Shown one piece after another: positions 52,461 to 62,200 of a stretch of 64,000 nt of DNA. The position numbers and the translations under genes were made by a program. The stretch is taken from the NCBI GenBank assembly GCA_937902315.1, contig CALGUG010000018.1:24235-88234 (forward strand). Direction: 5' to 3'. The notes under the pieces were generated by a model. The model did no database searches and was not told the DNA's origin. It was given only the letters and a program-made list of their open reading frames with translations. Position 1 is the first letter of the stretch; the number at the start of each line of letters is the position of its first letter. The DNA is from an uncultured Chloroflexales bacterium. GTDB taxonomy: Bacteria > Chloroflexota > Chloroflexia > Chloroflexales > Chloroflexaceae.

Positions 52461-52994
52461 CTAGCTCGCTGGGCGTGGCTGGGCATTGCGCATTCGAATG
52501 ATCGAATACTGCAAACTCGAGGCAGGCAGCTGATCGTGCAACACCCAGAGCGACGGTGTAACGCGCAGCTCAACCCCACGCTCGAGCAACTGGCCCAGTG
52601 GATCATCGATCACGCGCCGCTCCAGCGGGATCACGGTCTGGGGCGACACATAGTAGCCAGCGTTCGGATCGAACAGCCGAAACTGCTCTTTGGCAAAGAC
52701 ATATTGATAGAGGCGGCAGGAACACGCCCGCTCGAACCAAGCGCTCTCGATCGCGATCACCCGGGCTGGACGACATGGCCCCATAAAGCGCTCGATATCC
52801 TCTGGTGTGCTGTCTGGAAGCGGATAAAAACACGCTCGCGGGCAGTTGCGTGGCAAAAAGTAGTTCACCACATGCATCTCATCGATGGCCCACACCAAGG
52901 CCGACTCTGTGCCCTCAAGGTGTGTGAGAACCGGACGCGGCACAAAACGTTCGATGGCGGGGTCATCGCTGATATGGTAGACCACTTCAGACAT
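52461..52994 (-). CDS. DUF6886-like protein
   Basis: A 177-residue protein that I recognise as a DUF6886-type family without known function. Conserved-looking parts are VYHISDDPAIERFVPRP near the N terminus, VWAIDEMHVVNYFLPRNCPR, RVIAIESAWFERA and LWVLHDQLPASSLQYSIIRM near the C terminus. The N-terminal H-x-S pattern is reminiscent of ADP-ribosyltransferase-like folds, but this is only a guess. AAAGGAAA precedes the ATG. The gene is divergent from the KTSC-like gene, 95 bp apart. Confidence 0.78.
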   Translation of the reverse strand: MSEVVYHISDDPAIERFVPRPVLTHLEGTESALVWAIDEMHVVNYFLPRNCPRACFYPLPDSTPEDIERFMGPCRPARVIAIESAWFERACSCRLYQYVFAKEQFRLFDPNAGYYVSPQTVIPLERRVIDDPLGQLLERGVELRVTPSLWVLHDQLPASSLQYSIIRMRNAQPRPAS

Positions 52995-53089
52995 AGCTAT
53001 TTCCTTTCTTCCAGGCGCTTTTCTTGCTTATTTCAGCGATAGGGCCATTTCGGTCGCATGTTGGGCATAAAAAGGCAAAGGATAGCCAA

Positions 53090-53317
53090 ATGCAAACCTA
53101 TCGCAATCTTAGTGCAAATTCGGGCGTACAGGCTTACGAATACGGCGATGATTATATTCGGGTTCAATTTACTTCGGGAAGCGTCTATCTCTATACGGCG
53201 GCTAGCGCTGGTGCAGAGGCGATCGAAGCGATGAAGACGTTAGCGGACGCAGGCGAAGGGCTGAATCGCTACATCAATCAGCATGTAAGCCTAGCGTTCG
53301 CCCAACGCGAGCGCTAA
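53090..53317 (+). CDS. KTSC-domain-like small protein
   Basis: A 75-residue single-domain protein. The SGVQAYEYGDDYIRVQFTSG and YLYT segments, then a helix ending EGLNRYINQHV, match KTSC-type small proteins, whose role is unknown. I chose the ATG at 53090 because AAAGGATAG precedes it; the frame is open to 53024. It is divergent from the DUF6886-like gene. Confidence 0.78.
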   Translation: MQTYRNLSANSGVQAYEYGDDYIRVQFTSGSVYLYTAASAGAEAIEAMKTLADAGEGLNRYINQHVSLAFAQRER

Positions 53318-53423
53318 CGAGTGCAGCCTAACAGCCAAATCAGCTTAGCACAGCGACGCCGTTGGCTGAGCCTGTCGAAGGGTACGAGCAACACTCGCTC
53401 TTCCTTCGCTTTTAGCCTGTGTG

Positions 53424-53630
53424 ATACCAAATTCGTTTAGACTGTTTCAATTTCAGATGAGTTCTTTGAATAGGCACAACGATTGACATCGAAAAAATGG
53501 GGAAGGATGTATGGAATTTCGCGCGTCAGCGCGAAATTCCATACATCAAAAAAGAGCAGTTCCACTCTGCCGAAGGCCTGTGTTCATAAGAGTCTGGAAG
53601 CAATCTAAACAACACAATCGAATTTGGTAT
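53424..53630 (+). repeat. Complete R2 element with nested hairpin
   Basis: Terminal repeats are ATACCAAATTCG (53424-53435) and CGAATTTGGTAT (53619-53630). Both carry the same substitution relative to the reference copy, so pairing is kept. The hairpin at 53506-53547 is inside, with AGTTCCACTCTGCCGAAGGC to its right. Confidence 0.85.
53506..53547. repeat. ATTTCGC-family hairpin
   Basis: A 19-bp perfect stem (53506-53524 with 53529-53547) with a GTCA loop and outer arm GATGTATGG. Confidence 0.92.
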
Positions 53631-53647
53631 GAGCATTCCGGCAGAAA

Positions 53648-53688
53648 GAAAAAAGACTATGGCTCTAAGAGGCGAGCCATAGTCTTTT
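53648..53688 (-). terminator. Rho-independent terminator of gltX
   Basis: A 14-bp perfect stem (53651-53664 with 53675-53688) is followed on the minus strand by T6. Confidence 0.88.
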
Positions 53689-53700
53689 GAACAGCAGCTT

Positions 53701-55182
53701 TTAGGCAGCGCTATCGAAGGTGGCCAGAGCGCGCTCAAGGCGAGCCAAGACCTCTTCGCGGTCGAGGGCGTGCATCGTCTCGAAGAGCGGCGGCGAGATG
53801 GTGCTGCCAGTGGTAGCGACGCGCAGCGCCATAAAGACATCGCCCACCTTCAAGCCCACTTCGCCAACCAGAGCGCGCAGACGCTCTTCAAGGGCCGCAA
53901 CCTCCCACGAGGGCAGCTCGGTTAGAGCCTGCTTGGCCTTCTCGAGCACCGAGCGAGTCGTTTCGGCATCGAGGCGCTTGGGCACCAAAGTCTTGAGGTC
54001 GTAGCTCTCGGGCGCAACAAACAGGCTGCGCAACAGATCGACCGCGTCGCTCAGCACCACCATACGCTCTTGCACCAAAGGCACTAGCGCCTCAAGTCGC
54101 TTGCGCTGCTCGGGTGTCACCTCGGCGGGCAGTAGTTCAGCCTTCTGCAAGAAGGGCAGGATGCGCTCGGCCAGCTCGGGCACGCTCATATTGCGAATGT
54201 AAATGCCATTGAAGCGGTTGAGCTTATCGATGTTGAAGACGCCACCCGAAGGCGAAATACGCGTGATATCGAAGCGCTCGATCAGCTCATCGATGGTCAT
54301 GATCTCAGTGGTCTCATCGTAACCCCAGCCGATCAAGGCGAGGAAGTTGATGATCGCCTCGGGCAGATAGCCCTTATCAAGATATTCGTTGATGGCGGTA
54401 TCGCCATGGCGCTTCGAGAGCTTCTTGCCGTCGGGGCCCAAAACCGAAGGCACGTGGACCCAGACCGGCTGCTCCCAGCCGAAGTATTTGTAGAGCGTCA
54501 CGTGAATGGGCGAGGTCGCGATCCACTCTTCGCCACGCAAAACGTGGGTGATGTTCATCAGATGGTCGTCGACGATCGCAGCAAAGTGGTAGGTCGGGAA
54601 GCCATCGCTCTTGATCATCACCAAGTCGTTCTGCAACTCGTTGCGGAAGACAACTTCGCCACGGATCAAATCGTTAAGCACGGTTTCGCCTTCGAGCGGC
54701 ATAGCCAAGCGCATGGTGTAAGGCTCGCCGGAAGCCTCTTTGGCGGCGCGCTCTTCGGGGCTTAGATGACGGCAATGGCGGTCGTAGCCGGGCGGCTGCT
54801 TACGAGCCTGCTTCTCTTTGTTAACCTGCTCAAGACGCTCGGGAGTACACCAGCATTTGTAGAGATACCCCTTTTCGAGTAACTCGTTGGCTAGCTTATG
54901 GTAGATCTCAAGTCGCTCAGATTGGCGATAGGGCGCGTGCGGGCCATCGACATCGGGGCCTTCGTCCCACTGCAGGCCCATGGTGCGCAACGAATCTTTG
55001 AGCTGCTCTTCGGCACCCTCAACGTAGCGCTTGCGGTCGGTATCCTCAATTCGTAGCAGGAACTGGCCGTTCGTATGTTTCGCCCACAACCAGTCGAAGA
55101 TCACGGTTCGTAAGCTACCGATATGAACAAAACCAGTTGGGCTCGGCGCAAAACGGGTGCGCGCAGGAGCTCCAGTAGTCAT
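53701..55182 (-). CDS. gltX: Glutamyl-tRNA synthetase
   Basis: A 493-residue class I aminoacyl-tRNA synthetase charging tRNA-Glu (and possibly tRNA-Gln, which cannot be decided here). The HIGH-type motif is FAPSPTGFVHIGSLRT, and the KMSKS-type motif is DGKKLSKRHGD. The C-terminal anticodon-binding helices are complete. I chose the ATG at 55182, since AGAGGAGA lies just upstream; the frame is open to 55209. The C terminus is followed by an intrinsic terminator. Confidence 0.97.
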   Translation of the reverse strand: MTTGAPARTRFAPSPTGFVHIGSLRTVIFDWLWAKHTNGQFLLRIEDTDRKRYVEGAEEQLKDSLRTMGLQWDEGPDVDGPHAPYRQSERLEIYHKLANELLEKGYLYKCWCTPERLEQVNKEKQARKQPPGYDRHCRHLSPEERAAKEASGEPYTMRLAMPLEGETVLNDLIRGEVVFRNELQNDLVMIKSDGFPTYHFAAIVDDHLMNITHVLRGEEWIATSPIHVTLYKYFGWEQPVWVHVPSVLGPDGKKLSKRHGDTAINEYLDKGYLPEAIINFLALIGWGYDETTEIMTIDELIERFDITRISPSGGVFNIDKLNRFNGIYIRNMSVPELAERILPFLQKAELLPAEVTPEQRKRLEALVPLVQERMVVLSDAVDLLRSLFVAPESYDLKTLVPKRLDAETTRSVLEKAKQALTELPSWEVAALEERLRALVGEVGLKVGDVFMALRVATTGSTISPPLFETMHALDREEVLARLERALATFDSAA

Positions 55183-55292
55183 AGATTGTATCTCCTCTTT
55201 TGGGTGCAACTCAGAGCTGCACGACCATCAGCAACATAACGATCGCTCTTAAAAGTATATCCAGTTTCAGCAGAGTAGCAAACCGCCCAGCG

Positions 55293-56018
55293 CTAAAGGC
55301 TCGCCAGAGCGGCGGCGGTAAGATCTGACAAACGCTGGATCTGGCGGCCCTGATCGTCGAAATTGGCCGGATCGAGCCAAGCTTCGTAGGCAGCTTTGAG
55401 GACGGGCCACTCGCTATCGATGATCGAAAACCAAGCCGTATCGCGATTGCGCCCTTTATAGACGATCGCTTGGCGGAAGGTGCCTTCGTAGCTAAAGCCC
55501 AAACGTTTGGCGGCATTGCGCGAGCGCTGGTTGAGCGCGTCGCACTTCCATTCGTAGCGCCGGTAGCCTAACTCAAAGGCGTGCTTCATTAGCAAAAACA
55601 TAGCCTCGCTGGCCACCGGAGAGCGTTGTAGCAACGGCGAATAGGCCAAGTGGCCGATCTCGATCACCCCGTTGGGCGGATCGATTCGCAAATAGGCGCA
55701 GGTGCCAACCGCCCGCCTGCTCTTCAGGTCGACGATCGCAAAAAAGAGCGGGTCACTGCTCTGGCTCGCACACGCCGCCCACTCGCGATAGGCCGCGCTA
55801 TCGGCGAACGGCCCGTAGCTCAAATAGGTCCACATCTGCCCTTCTCGATCGAGACTATGAGCTTCAAATAGCTCAAGGGCGTGCTTGTCCGCATCGAGCG
55901 GCTCCACCCGCGCAAAGCGTCCCTCCAAGCTCACGCGCCCGGGCCGCTGAGGCGGCTGCCAATCGGGCAAAGCGAAGCCGATCTGCTGACCGAAACTATT
56001 GGTTTGTAAAGATCTCAT
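55293..56018 (-). CDS. GNAT acetyltransferase (RimJ/RimL type)
   Basis: A 241-residue acetyltransferase similar to ribosomal-protein-alanine N-acetyltransferases. VSLEGRFARVEPLDADKHALELF is the N-terminal signature, RRAVGTCAYLRIDPPNGVIEIGHLAYSP is the central sheet and NQRSRNAAKRLGFSYEGTFRQAIVYKGRNRDTAWFSI is the acetyl-CoA and C-terminal region. The substrate is unknown. AAAGGAAC precedes the ATG. It lies 110 bp upstream of gltX on the same strand. Confidence 0.9.
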   Translation of the reverse strand: MRSLQTNSFGQQIGFALPDWQPPQRPGRVSLEGRFARVEPLDADKHALELFEAHSLDREGQMWTYLSYGPFADSAAYREWAACASQSSDPLFFAIVDLKSRRAVGTCAYLRIDPPNGVIEIGHLAYSPLLQRSPVASEAMFLLMKHAFELGYRRYEWKCDALNQRSRNAAKRLGFSYEGTFRQAIVYKGRNRDTAWFSIIDSEWPVLKAAYEAWLDPANFDDQGRQIQRLSDLTAAALASL

Positions 56019-56084
56019 AGGCGTTCCTTTATATCAAGTCGCCTAAATTATACGCGATAGTGCTCGCCGCCCCCATCGTCAAGC

Positions 56085-56260
56085 AAAATCCGTTTAGCGG
56101 CAAGGTCTTTAGCTTCCATTCGGTCCTCACCGCGTCCGCCTACGGCTACCACCATCCCGCCGCCCATCAAACTGGTGTCGTATCTGTGGCCCCACAGCGC
56201 CCCAAAACGCTACAGTGGCAACGGACTTCATTATTTCGCTACGCGAAATCTCTTACACAA
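56085..56260 (+). repeat. R1 core and degenerate hairpin
   Basis: An R1 core lies at 56132-56149. ATTTCGC-tac-GCGAAAT (56233-56249) keeps only the constant core of the hairpin family; the outer arms do not pair. Confidence 0.75.
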
Positions 56261-56306
56261 AAGAGTTTTTACATCAGAGGCGAAAGAAACATGCTAGAAT
56301 AAGGGC

Positions 56307-57245
56307 ATGAACCCGTTGAACTCGATTCTACAAGCTCAACCTTTTATGCTGCTCGACGGCGCGCTCGCCACCGAGCTTGAAGCGCGCGGCGCCGATCTGC
56401 ACGACCCACTCTGGTCGGCCAAAGTTCTGCTCGAACAGCCAGAGCTGATTCGTGCTGTTCATCTCGATTATTTCTATGCAGGGGCGCAGTGTGCGATCAC
56501 AGCCAGTTATCAGGCCAGCATCGCAGGCTTTATGAGGCGAGGGCTGAACGAACACGAAGCGCTTCAATTGATCAAGCGCTCTGTCACGCTTGCCCAAGAG
56601 GCGCGCGAGATCTTCTTGGCCGATACACGCCATACCCACCCCCCGATCCGCCCGCTGATTGCGGGGTCGGTCGGGCCTTACGGCGCCTACTTGGCAGACG
56701 GCTCCGAATATCGCGGCAACTATGGCCTCAGCCAAGCCGAGCTGATCGACTTTCATCGACCGCGCATGCGTGCTCTGGTCGAAGCGGGGGTTGATCTCTT
56801 AGCCTGCGAGACGATTCCCTGTCTGGAAGAAGCCATAGCCCTAGTCGAGCTGTTGCGCGAATTTCCACACACCACCGCTTGGATCAGCTTCAGCGCACGC
56901 GATGGCCTGCATACCAGCCAAGGCGAACGGCTCAGCGCCTGCGCTAGACTGCTCGACACATGCGACCAAATCGTCGCGATCGGCATCAACTGCACATCCC
57001 CACGCTATATCAACAGCCTCATCGCCGAGATCCGTTCTAGCAGTGATAAGCCGATTGTGGTTTACCCCAACTCTGGCGAGGAATACGATGCCAGCAGCGG
57101 CAGTTGGTCGGGGCAACGCAACGAAGAGTCCTTTAGCCAGCAGGCGGCCACATGGTATACCGCTGGCGCACGCCTGATCGGCGGATGCTGTCGCACCACC
57201 CCTACAGATATTCGCCAACTCGCGGCCCAACTGCAAACGAGCTAA
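56307..57245 (+). CDS. mmuM: Homocysteine S-methyltransferase
   Basis: A 312-residue zinc methyltransferase that makes methionine from homocysteine with S-methylmethionine or SAM as donor. It opens with LLDGALATELEARGADL. Zinc ligands are Cys in IGINCTSPRY and the Cys pair in LIGGCCRTTPTD. The length fits MmuM. AAGGG precedes the ATG. TAGAAT at 56295-56300 lies so close to the start codon that its use as a -10 would give a nearly leaderless mRNA. The stop codon overlaps that of the convergent hybrid kinase by 4 bp. Confidence 0.92.
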   Translation: MNPLNSILQAQPFMLLDGALATELEARGADLHDPLWSAKVLLEQPELIRAVHLDYFYAGAQCAITASYQASIAGFMRRGLNEHEALQLIKRSVTLAQEAREIFLADTRHTHPPIRPLIAGSVGPYGAYLADGSEYRGNYGLSQAELIDFHRPRMRALVEAGVDLLACETIPCLEEAIALVELLREFPHTTAWISFSARDGLHTSQGERLSACARLLDTCDQIVAIGINCTSPRYINSLIAEIRSSSDKPIVVYPNSGEEYDASSGSWSGQRNEESFSQQAATWYTAGARLIGGCCRTTPTDIRQLAAQLQTS

Positions 57246-59242
57246 CTGTCCAAAACCTCGCGCACTTTATGCACCAGATCTTGTGGAGCAAAGGGCTTGG
57301 GCAAGAAGGCGAAATGCACCTCAGACGTTGGGTACTGCATCACAACATCGTCGCTATAGCCAGACATATAGAGAATCCGCATATTGGGCTGGAAGGCCAG
57401 AATTTGGGCAGCCAACACATGCCCTCGAATCTTCGGAACCACCACATCGGTTAGCAAAAGATGAATCGGTCCATCTAAGGCTTTAGCCTGCTCGAGGGCC
57501 TCGTCGCCTCTGCTACAGGTCACCACCTTATAGCCCTCTTCCTGCAGCACCATTTCGACCAGCTGGCGAATCATCTCATCATCTTCAACCAGCAAGATGG
57601 TCTCGCCACCCCTGCGCAGACCCGAAACCTGAGGCTGAGGAGCCTGGATCTGCTGTTGTACCTCGCTGGCGGGGAAGTAGATGCGGAAGGTTGTACCGAC
57701 ACCCAGTTCACTCTCTAAGGAGATATGCCCACCGCTCTGTTTCACGATACCATAGACCATGGAAAGACCCAAACCCGTTCCCTTACCCATCTCTTTGGTC
57801 GTAAAGAACGGTTCGAAGATGCGCGACTGATTCTCCTTAGGAATGCCAACGCCCGTATCGCTGATCGAAAGTAAAACACAATGACCCTCTAAACCGTCGA
57901 TATGGGCTTGAGCATAGCTCGCATCAAGATCGACAGCTTGGGTGCAGATCATCAACTGACCGCCGTTCGGCATGGCATCGCGCGCGTTTACCACCAGATT
58001 CATAATCACCTGCTCGACCTGGTTGCGATCAGCCATAATCGGTGGCAGGTCAGGCTGTAAATCCATGCAAAATTCAATATCCTCAGCGATCAAGCGCTCA
58101 AACATCTGATGCATGGTGCGAACAAGATCGTTAAGATTGATCGTTGTGGGCGCTAGCACCTGCTTGCGACTAAAAGCCAAGAGTTGGCGCGTCAAGGTCG
58201 CCGCTTTATCGCTCGCTTCTTGAATCTGCAACAAATCATCATAGGTTGGTGAATCTGGATCTAATTGCTCCTGAATCAGGTTACAGTAACCCGTAATCAC
58301 CGTCAGCAGGTTGTTGAAATCATGCGCGATACTGCCAGCCAAAAGCCCAATACTCTCCATCTTCTGAGCCTGGCGTAGCTGACTCTCCAGTTGGGCCTGT
58401 GCTTCTTCAGCCCACTTCTGCTCAGTAATGTCGATCAGAGTACTATCATAGTATTCAATCTCTGAATCGTCGTTTAAAACAGGCCAGATAATCTCTTGAA
58501 CAAAAATCGTGCGCCCATCTCGACATTCAAGCTCACACTCTATGGTAACAACGCTGATTTCATCGACGAGTTGTTCTAAAGCTTTAGGGTACTGCTCGTT
58601 AGCTTCCCAACGACTTTTGCCGCGGAATGAATGCGCAAAAGAATCGCTGTCAGGGTAGCCAAACATGCGCACTGCTGCAGAGTTAGCCATATGGATCTGC
58701 CCGTCGCGCGTAGTGCGGATAATGCCGATATTTGCGTGCTCGTAAAGGCCTCGAAAGCGGCTCTCGCTAGTGCGCAGAGCCATCTCGATCTGGAGTCGCT
58801 CGCTGTGCAAACGCTTTTTCTCAAGCGCATGCATCACCGCTTGGCCCAATCGTTTGATATGCTCTTTGATAACGTAATCAGTGGCACCCGCTTTCATGCA
58901 TTCCACAGCGATATCTTCATTTTGGGCTGTGGTAATGATAATGACAGGCAAGAAGTTGACTTGTTCATTGGCTATGTGCAAAGCTCGTAAACCGGTAAAT
59001 TGTGGCAGATAATAGTCTGTAACAACGACGTCTGGTTTGAACTCTTCTAAGAGGGCCAAATAAGAAGGTTCGTCCATGACACGTCGACAGATACTCGCAG
59101 GGAGCGTCTTTTTAATTTCACGCTCGACCAAAACTGCATCGATATCTCGGTCTTCAACGATGACGATGCGCACTGCATCGCGCATATATCTAGCTCGTTT
59201 AACTTCGTCAGGAGCTAAAAAATATGATTCTGAACTGTCCAT
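57242..59242 (-). CDS. Hybrid sensor histidine kinase/response regulator (REC-PAS-HK-REC)
   Basis: A 666-residue soluble kinase. The N-terminal receiver (about 23-145) has acidic ED at 30-31, phosphoacceptor Asp76 in VVVTDYYLP and Lys126. A PAS domain spans about 155-280. The H-box is GSIAHDFNNLL with His307, followed by HATPase_c with NLVVNARDAMP, DTGVGIP and GTGLGLSMVYG. The C-terminal receiver (about 549-666) has Asp599 in LLLTDVV. It has no membrane segment. It lies 29 bp after the giant STAND kinase gene, likely in one operon, so its N-terminal receiver may accept phosphate from that kinase. Confidence 0.93.
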   Translation of the reverse strand: MDSSESYFLAPDEVKRARYMRDAVRIVIVEDRDIDAVLVEREIKKTLPASICRRVMDEPSYLALLEEFKPDVVVTDYYLPQFTGLRALHIANEQVNFLPVIIITTAQNEDIAVECMKAGATDYVIKEHIKRLGQAVMHALEKKRLHSERLQIEMALRTSESRFRGLYEHANIGIIRTTRDGQIHMANSAAVRMFGYPDSDSFAHSFRGKSRWEANEQYPKALEQLVDEISVVTIECELECRDGRTIFVQEIIWPVLNDDSEIEYYDSTLIDITEQKWAEEAQAQLESQLRQAQKMESIGLLAGSIAHDFNNLLTVITGYCNLIQEQLDPDSPTYDDLLQIQEASDKAATLTRQLLAFSRKQVLAPTTINLNDLVRTMHQMFERLIAEDIEFCMDLQPDLPPIMADRNQVEQVIMNLVVNARDAMPNGGQLMICTQAVDLDASYAQAHIDGLEGHCVLLSISDTGVGIPKENQSRIFEPFFTTKEMGKGTGLGLSMVYGIVKQSGGHISLESELGVGTTFRIYFPASEVQQQIQAPQPQVSGLRRGGETILLVEDDEMIRQLVEMVLQEEGYKVVTCSRGDEALEQAKALDGPIHLLLTDVVVPKIRGHVLAAQILAFQPNMRILYMSGYSDDVVMQYPTSEVHFAFLPKPFAPQDLVHKVREVLDS

Positions 59243-59271
59243 GATATTCCTGACACATTCACAAGTATGAT

Positions 59272-62200
59272 CTATGCCTTGGACAAGGTAAAGTAAAAAG
59301 TCGCCCCTTGTCCCGGCACACTTTCCGCCCAGATTCGACCGCCATGACGCTGAATAATACGTTGAACAATAGCTAAGCCAACACCGACTCCTGAAAACTC
59401 TTTGTCCGAATGTAAACGTTGAAAGACTCCGAACAACCTATGCGCATGTTGCATATCGAAACCTACACCGTTATCTTCGATCTTATAGGTCACGCTATAC
59501 AATAAAGTTGTTGCGGAGATACGAATAATGCTCTTTGGCCGATGAGAACTATATTTGAGAGCATTTGAGAGCAGATTTACCCAAATCTGTCGAACAAGAA
59601 GCATATCCCCTAAGGCGGCTGGGAGTTCATCAAGCTCTAATTGAATACGAGTAAGATCCTGATTAGCTGTTACATCAACGAAAGCAGCTTGAATCATATC
59701 ATTCATAGGAATAGGTTCAAGATTGATAGGTGCATGACCAAAACGTGCAAAAGAGACTAATTTATCAATAAGCTCGCGCATTCGCCCTATCTCATTACGT
59801 ATAATCGAGTAGACGTGTTGCGCTTCTTCGCTCAAGGATTCTTCCAGATCTTCAATTAAAATGCGCGTATAGCCATCGATAGCCTGCAAAGGCGCGCGTA
59901 AGTCGTGCGAAACGGTATAGGCGAAGGTCTCGAGGTCGTTGGCAGAGTTGGCTTGTTGTGTGCCATTGTAGACTTGCTGAAGCTCCTCAAGATAACTGCC
60001 AAGCTCGAAATGGCGTTCAAGATACGCTAAAGCATAGTGGAGCCCATCCTCAATAGAGCTATTGCGACCGCGCGCCCAAGCCTCTGCAATGCTTTCATCT
60101 ACAAAACAGTTACGAATGGTTGAAGAGATCCACTTCATTAGATACTTGTCGTGGCGCGGCATAATCACCGAACAATAGCCGACTCCAACGCGCTCGCAAA
60201 GCATTTGGGCTGAACCACACAGCCATGCAGCCTCTTCCCAACACTCTCGTTGCCAAGCAAAACAAGCCAAGCTGATAGTATAAAACGAGAGGCTCAGATA
60301 GTCGCCCAGATCGTAGGCGAGCTGCAGTCCTTCGCGAACAGCGCTATAGGGGTAACGACGTTCTGGGATCTCGCTGATAGCTCTTACAAAGCACTGTAAA
60401 GCCGAAGATAAGGCCCAAGCATCACCCGATTGACGAACGGCAGCAAGATTTTGCTCTACTAAAACCATCGTCTCTTCGGGATTCTGGTCTATCAATACCA
60501 TATCGCGCAGGCCAGCACCCCAAGCCGCCCAGACATGCTGTTTGGCGCGTTGCATCTCTTTAGTAAAACGATCGAGCAAACGCCGAATCGTCATCAGATC
60601 TTGCGCCGACGGGCCGACTCGACTGAGACCATAGAGCGCCCAAGCTACTTCAGTCGGTTCATCGATCTTTTCAAACAGACGACGCGCATCGTCATAATAG
60701 GTGTAGGCATCGCTATAGTTATGCTTGGCCTCAGCGATCCGCCCGCGAGTCAAACTGATGCGCGCCATATGATAGGTATCTTCCACATCGCGCCGCAAGC
60801 TAAGGCTCTCTTCGATGACCTCGAGCGCGCGGGTCGTATCGCCTGTAAACTGAAGGGTCTCTGCTAATGCATGCATCGAAATAGCAGCGCCATAATAATA
60901 GTTAATCTGGCGAAAGAGAGTAGCACTCTCTTCGGCCATTCTTATGGCCTCCTCATAATTGTAGAAACGGATCATCACACGACTAACATAGTACATGGCC
61001 CAGCCAATCGCCCGTTTATGCTGAACCGAGCGCGCCAAGCGTAGCGCCTCTTGCGAGATCTCAAGCGCCCAATGAAGCTCGTTTCGCCACAGCGCTATGC
61101 GTGTCATTTGAATCAAAGCCCAAGCTGCCCAGATCGGTCTGTCGAGCTCACGAACCATAGGTAATAGTTCATCGGCATAGCGCTCGGCCTGTTCATACTC
61201 AGCGATATCGAAACAGAAGGTCACTAAGTTGGTCAAGACATCGACCGTGCTATAGACCTGACCTAAAGAGCGAAAGAGCTTCAGACTTTGTTCGAGTAAA
61301 TCGAGCGTAACCGCTGGCTCCCAGCGCACGCGCGAAAGCCAACCAGCCGCCTGAAGCGTATGGGCGCGTTCAAGCTCAAAACCTTCGGGCACGGCCTCCA
61401 GCGCCAACGAGACCCATAAGCAACCTTCTTCAGTCATAGAACACCAATCCCAATAGCGCCATATAGCTGCCACGATCTTCAAGCCTATAACTGGGTCGCC
61501 ACGTTCTTGCAAAGCCCAGACCAGAATCGCCCGAATATTTGGATAGTGTTGGTCAAGATGTTGGATCCAACGCTCTGCCTCGTGAGAGGTTAGGCTAGGG
61601 GAGATAGTTCGGATACGCTCAAAATAATAGTTCGCTATGTAGCTAAACAGCTGTCCACGCTCTGCGCTCTTGTCTAACTGTTCGAGCGCATATTCCCGCA
61701 CGGTTTCAAGCATCGCGAAATAGATTTCAAAGCTATCGCTCTCGCGCCGTAATAATAGATTGTGATCCAAAAGGATCACAATGTTTTCCATCACATCGAT
61801 GCGGGGCAGTTCCGGAGAATCACTTGGTGTGAAGGTACAGACCTGCTCGATCATCTCGAGCAGGGCGCCGTTTGGGAACAAGGCCATGCGACGTAAGAGG
61901 ATCTGTGCAGAGAGCGGTATGGCCCGATAGCTCCAATCGAGCGCCATGCGCATAGTTTGATGCTGATGTGGCAGCTTAGTCTGATAGTTCGAAAATCCCT
62001 CTACACTCTCTTCCAACAACTTTAATAGGCCCTGAGGCGAGAAAATACGCAGATGAACGGCTGCCAACTCGATTGCCAGCGGAATACCTTCGAGGCGAGT
62101 ACAGAGCTTGGCGATCGCCTCGGCATTGCCTTCGTTGAGCTGAAACTGAGGCGATATAGCACGCGCACGATCAACAAAAAGCGCAACCGAAGGGTTGGCC

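Noticed and set aside
1465..56149. CRISPR array from the many short repeats
   Set aside because: R1 copies are kilobases apart in both orientations with no regular spacers, and no cas gene is present.
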